DNA of 8,401 nt from an uncultured Sutterella sp. GTDB lineage: Bacteria; Pseudomonadota; Gammaproteobacteria; Burkholderiales; Burkholderiaceae_F. How positions within the stretch are numbered: the first letter of the stretch is position 1; the number at the start of each line of letters is the position of its first letter. The position numbers were made by a program, and so were the translations under genes. Where the stretch lies: contig CAJKCQ010000083.1 of the NCBI GenBank assembly GCA_905198475.1, positions 1 to 8,401 of the forward strand, in the 5' to 3' direction. The notes beneath the pieces were generated by a model. That model saw only the letters and a program-made list of their open reading frames with translations. It did not search any database and had not been told where the DNA came from. Shown here piece after piece: positions 5,582 through 8,401 of the stretch.

Positions 5582-7003
5582 TCAGAAGCGGAAGTCGCGC
5601 TCGCCGCCCTCGATGCGCTCGAGGCGCTTGACGCTCGCGTTCCTGAACTTCACGTTCTTCACCTTCGGGAGCTCGAGCTGGATCACCTGCTCGCCCTCGA
5701 CGCGGGTCTTCGCCGTGGCGTAGTCGCAGAGGTACTCCTTCATCGTGAGGATGGCGTTCGCCTGACAGTAGTCGGCGATGGCGCCGTTCTTCGCGAACTC
5801 CATGAAGCGGTCGCCCGTGCGGCCGGCGCGGTAGCACGCCGTGCAGAAGCTCGGCAGATACTGGTTCTCGAGGAGCCAACGGACGACTTCGTCGAGGGTG
5901 CGCCGGTCGTTCATCTCGAACTGCGCGGAGTTCTCGATGTCGCGGATGTCGCGGATCGTGTAGCCGCCCACCGACGTGCGCGAACCGCCCGAGAGCTGCG
6001 AGATGCCGAGCTTGAGGGCTTCGGCGCGGATGCGCGCGCTCTCGCGCGTGGACATGATCATGCCGGTGTAGGGAACGGCGAGGCGGATGAGCGCGACGAT
6101 CTTGAGGAAGACGTCGTCCGGAACCGCATTGGAGAAGGTGTGCGGGTCGATGTCGTCCGCCGGGCAGATGCGCGGCACCGAGATCGTGTGGGGGCCGACG
6201 CCCCAGACGGCCTCGAGGTGCTCGGCGTGCATCAGCAGACCCACGAAGTCGTACTTGTAGAGCGTGAGGCCAAAGAGGACGCCGAGGCCCACGTCGTCGA
6301 TGCCGCCCTCCATCGCGCGGTCGTGCGCTTCGGTGTGCCAGGCGTAGTCGGCCTTCGGTCCCTTCGGATGGAGCTTCTTGTACTCATCCGGGTGATAGGT
6401 CTCCTGGAAGAGCTGGTAGGTGCCGATTTCAGCTTCGTGGAGCTTGCGGTAGTTCTCGACCGTCGTGGCGGCGATGTTGACGTTGATGCGCCGGATCTTG
6501 CCGTTCTTGTGCTGGATCGAGTAGATCGTCTTGATCGACTCGAGGATGTACTCGATCGGGCTGTACTTCGGATGCTCGCCCGCCTCAAGAAGCAGACGCT
6601 TGTGGCCGAGGTCCTGCAGCGCGATCACCTCGTTGCGGATATCCTCCTGCGAGAGCTTCTTTCTCACGATGTTCTTGTTCTTCGCGTGGTACGGGCAGTA
6701 GGTGCACGTGTTCACGCAGTGGTTCGAGAGATAGAGGGGCGCGAAGAGCACGATGCGCGCGCCGTATATCTTCTCCTTCACCTCACGGGCGATGTGGAGG
6801 ATCTGCTCGTTGCATTCCGGGATGTCGCAGAAGAGGAGCACGGCCGCTTCACGGTGCGTGAGGCCCTTGGCGGTCTTGGCCTTCTCAAGAAGCGACTCGA
6901 TGAGCGGACGGTCGGACTTGTGCTCCTCGGCCCACTTCAGGGTGTCTTCGATTTCCGCACGGTTGATGAACTCGTCCGCGCGGCGGGATTTGGGATCGTA
7001 CAT
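5582..7003 (-). CDS. hydG: [FeFe]-hydrogenase maturase HydG (radical SAM tyrosine lyase)
   Basis: This 473-residue radical SAM enzyme cleaves tyrosine to p-cresol and dehydroglycine, then makes the CO and cyanide ligands delivered as an iron-cysteine synthon for the H-cluster of [FeFe]-hydrogenase, together with HydE and HydF. The radical SAM motif CX3CX2C is intact (Cys96, Cys100, Cys103 in HCVNTCTYC). The C-terminal CX2CX22C motif that binds the auxiliary iron-sulfur cluster and separates HydG from the related ThiH is also intact (Cys387, Cys390, Cys413). A HAEH segment (259-262) lies where a His ligand of the extra 'dangler' iron is expected. Length fits HydG (about 470) and exceeds ThiH (about 375). 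The N-terminus MYDPKSRRADEF matches the family, and the next in-frame Met is at 231, so the start is secure although no Shine-Dalgarno sequence precedes it. No hydE, hydF or hydrogenase gene lies in the window. Confidence 0.96.
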   Translation of the reverse strand: MYDPKSRRADEFINRAEIEDTLKWAEEHKSDRPLIESLLEKAKTAKGLTHREAAVLLFCDIPECNEQILHIAREVKEKIYGARIVLFAPLYLSNHCVNTCTYCPYHAKNKNIVRKKLSQEDIRNEVIALQDLGHKRLLLEAGEHPKYSPIEYILESIKTIYSIQHKNGKIRRINVNIAATTVENYRKLHEAEIGTYQLFQETYHPDEYKKLHPKGPKADYAWHTEAHDRAMEGGIDDVGLGVLFGLTLYKYDFVGLLMHAEHLEAVWGVGPHTISVPRICPADDIDPHTFSNAVPDDVFLKIVALIRLAVPYTGMIMSTRESARIRAEALKLGISQLSGGSRTSVGGYTIRDIRDIENSAQFEMNDRRTLDEVVRWLLENQYLPSFCTACYRAGRTGDRFMEFAKNGAIADYCQANAILTMKEYLCDYATAKTRVEGEQVIQLELPKVKNVKFRNASVKRLERIEGGERDFRF

Positions 7004-7076
7004 ACGGGTGAAAATTTTTCAGGCTTTCGCGCCGCAACCAGCGGGACGGGAGCTCCTGCGGGAGGCGGACGCGTGA

Positions 7077-7100
7077 CGGGCGTCTTGAAGCGAGCGCCCG
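7077..7100 (-). promoter_or_regulatory. Stem-loop in the hydG 5' leader
   Basis: CGGGCG (7077-7082) and CGCCCG (7095-7100) form a perfect 6-bp GC stem with a 12-nt loop, lying between the candidate hydG promoter and the start codon. No known riboswitch class is recognised. In GC-rich DNA a stem this short may be chance. Confidence 0.25.
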
Positions 7101-7163
7101 GAGCTTTGTCGAATGCCGTGATGATACGAGGACCTTCCCGAAGATTAAAGAGAAACGACTAAT

Positions 7164-7191
7164 TCTTTAGCACCCGTTGGACGGAGGTCAA
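7164..7191 (-). promoter_or_regulatory. Candidate sigma-70 promoter of hydG
   Basis: On the minus strand TTGACC (complement of 7186-7191, five of six matches to TTGACA) is followed after 16 nt by TAAAGA (complement of 7164-7169), preceded by TGC as in an extended -10. It sits in the AT-richer part of the gap between the MFS gene and hydG. Transcription would start near 7157, giving hydG a leader of roughly 150 nt. No good FNR-type palindrome (TTGAT-N4-ATCAA) was found nearby. Confidence 0.5.
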
Positions 7192-7221
7192 AACCGGAGC
7201 GGTTGTGAAGGCGGCTAAGCA

Positions 7222-7260
7222 AATGAAGGCCGCGGCGAGCGGGCTCCCCGGGCCTTCATT
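7222..7260 (-). terminator. Hairpin containing the MFS stop codon, probable terminator
   Basis: AATGAAGGCC (7222-7231) and GGCCTTCATT (7251-7260) are perfect 10-bp inverted repeats separated by 19 nt, with a smaller GAG/CTC pairing inside. The TGA stop codon of the transporter gene (7256-7258) lies within one arm. The T-run on the minus strand is short (TTCATTT), so termination may be partial. It separates the transporter gene from the hydG promoter. Confidence 0.6.
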
Positions 7261-8401
7261 CTTCTTCGCGGAGCTCGCGCATGCGGCCCAGGACGTCACG
7301 GGCGGCCGAGAGCGTGTAGAGGAACCCGCCGGCCGTGAAGAGCGCGAGCCCGAAGAGCGACGCCCCCGCGCCGATGACGGCGCCCACCGCCCCCGCCGCG
7401 ATCGGGAAGGCGGCCTTGCCCGCGTTGATGAGCATGATGCGCAAGCCGATCGCCTCGCCGATGCGGTTGCCCGGCGCGAAGAGATAGACGAGGGACATCA
7501 TGTTGGGCAGCGACGCCCCGAGTCCGAGCCCGAGCAGAAATGCGGCGCCCATAAGCGGGAGCGGCCGCTCGAAGAAGGGGAAGAGCGCGAAGGCGATGGT
7601 GGAGAGAAACAGCGTCATCGCGATCATGTGCCACTCCTTCACGACCCGCAGCAGAAGCGGCATCGCGAAGCGCACGACGAAGGTCGCCGCGGCGAAGGCG
7701 CCGAGCACCCAGCCGATCTCCGATGGCTTGAGGCCCGCTCCGCTCGCGTAGACCGGGATCAAGAGGTTTCCGACTTCCCAGGCGACCGAAATCACCACGG
7801 AGGCGAGGAGCACGGCGCGCATCGGGCGGTCGCGCAGGAAGTCGAGCGCGCCGCCCTCCGTCTTCGCCGCCCCGCGGGCCGCACGCCGGCGCTTCGCGAG
7901 GACGTCGCGCATGAAGGGGGAGGCGACGAGCACGGCGAGGAGCGCCGGCGCCGTGATGCACCAGACGTAGACCGCCGAGAAGGAGACGTGCTCGATCACG
8001 TAGCCCGCGATCACGGGCGTGGCGAGGTTGTTCGTGGCCGTGACGAGCGAGAGCGCCGTGAAGGCGGTCTGCCGCCCGCCCGGCGGGCAGACGTCGCCCG
8101 TCATGCGCTGAGAGGTCGTGTTGACGAGCATGAAGGCGAAGCCCGCGGCGAGACATGCGGGAAAGAGCGCCGCAAAGGCGAAGAGCCCCGTGCCGCGCGG
8201 GATGACGAGTGCGGCCGCGCCCGCCGTGAAGGCGGCGAGAAGCGCCGCGTGCACCGGGGGCCTCGGGCCCGAGCGGTCGAGCCACCGGCCTGTCTCCACC
8301 GCGCAGAGGGCCGGCACGAGCGAGATGCACGCGAGCATCAGACCCACTTCAACAGGATTGCCGCAGGAGTCCCCTTCCTTCAGGTGGGGGAGGAATGCGG
8401 C
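7256..8401 (-). CDS. Major facilitator superfamily transporter (5' end beyond the window)
   Basis: The frame is open from the stop at 7256 to the right edge, giving 381 visible residues. A GTG at 8345-8347 could be read as a start, but the 18 codons upstream of it (AAFLPHLKEG and on) look like the end of the first membrane segment and the following loop, so the true start lies outside the window. Counting from the edge, MFS motif A (GRWLDRSGPRP, 38-48) follows the second membrane segment. About eleven hydrophobic segments are visible, with a basic cytoplasmic loop (about 165-195, including KRRRAARGAAK) between the two halves, as expected for a 12-segment permease. The C-terminus is a short charged tail (RELREEE). 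The protein is a proton- or ion-coupled inner-membrane carrier; the substrate cannot be assigned, though drug or sugar-efflux-type families are possible. Confidence 0.88.
   Translation of the reverse strand, partial: AAFLPHLKEGDSCGNPVEVGLMLACISLVPALCAVETGRWLDRSGPRPPVHAALLAAFTAGAAALVIPRGTGLFAFAALFPACLAAGFAFMLVNTTSQRMTGDVCPPGGRQTAFTALSLVTATNNLATPVIAGYVIEHVSFSAVYVWCITAPALLAVLVASPFMRDVLAKRRRAARGAAKTEGGALDFLRDRPMRAVLLASVVISVAWEVGNLLIPVYASGAGLKPSEIGWVLGAFAAATFVVRFAMPLLLRVVKEWHMIAMTLFLSTIAFALFPFFERPLPLMGAAFLLGLGLGASLPNMMSLVYLFAPGNRIGEAIGLRIMLINAGKAAFPIAAGAVGAVIGAGASLFGLALFTAGGFLYTLSAARDVLGRMRELREEE

Noticed and set aside
5582..7003. Assignment as ThiH (thiamine thiazole synthesis) or another tyrosine lyase
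   Set aside because: The length of 473 residues and the C-terminal CX2CX22C motif are specific to HydG.
6140..7162. A 340-codon open frame on the plus strand opposite hydG
   Set aside because: It is antisense to a clearly recognised HydG with all catalytic cysteines. Its composition (Arg, Val, Asp, Leu) is that of a shadow frame and it runs into the hydG promoter gap.
7164..7191. An FNR-type anaerobic regulator site at the hydG promoter
   Set aside because: TTGACC and the nearby CCAA half look suggestive, but the spacing and the second half-site do not fit TTGAT-N4-ATCAA.
7296..8330. A second long minus-strand frame overlapping the MFS gene
   Set aside because: It is Arg/Gly/Ala-rich with no membrane segments, whereas the other frame shows regular hydrophobic segments and MFS motif A.
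8345..8347. GTG as the true start of the MFS gene
   Set aside because: The upstream codons to the window edge are open and look like the end of the first membrane segment and its loop, so starting here would remove segment one.

Overview
The window is GC-rich bacterial chromosome. PEP synthase, its Thr kinase/phosphorylase and the stomatin-like protein all read like Burkholderiales (betaproteobacterial) versions, and ppsR and ppsA are divergent, as is common in that group. An [FeFe]-hydrogenase maturase gene points to an anaerobic or fermentative member, perhaps a gut Sutterellaceae-type organism. That placement is inference from remembered family resemblance, not from a search. I see no phage, insertion sequence, CRISPR array, tRNA or rRNA.

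Layout, left to right. Positions 1-188 hold no supported gene, only the hairpin terminator of ppsR. Positions 189-1037 (minus) encode PpsR. A 236-bp divergent promoter region follows, then ppsA (1274-3646, plus), which ends in two successive hairpins, the second a good intrinsic terminator. Next is a two-gene plus-strand unit: a short NfeD-type membrane protein (3917-4357) and an SPFH/stomatin protein of the QmcA type (4408-5382). Two more hairpin terminators lie between this unit and the convergent hydG (5582-7003, minus). A 252-bp gap with a probable promoter separates hydG from a minus-strand MFS transporter gene (7256 to the right edge), whose 5' end is cut off.

How the genes work together. 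PpsR and PpsA form a known enzyme/regulator pair: PpsA makes PEP from pyruvate for gluconeogenesis, and PpsR switches it off and on by phosphorylating and dephosphorylating a Thr two residues before the catalytic His. Both the Thr (T418) and the His (H420) are visible here. NfeD and SPFH proteins are a recurrent membrane pair, probably acting in membrane microdomain organisation or protein quality control. HydG makes the CO- and cyanide-bearing iron synthon of the [FeFe]-hydrogenase H-cluster. It stands without hydE, hydF or a hydrogenase gene in this window, which is the most notable feature. The MFS protein has no assignable substrate and no evident link to its neighbours.

I found no convincing new multi-gene system. 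The points worth a second look are the isolated hydG, the leader hairpins of ppsA and ppsR, the long hydG leader with no Shine-Dalgarno sequence, and the shared stem core of the terminators.
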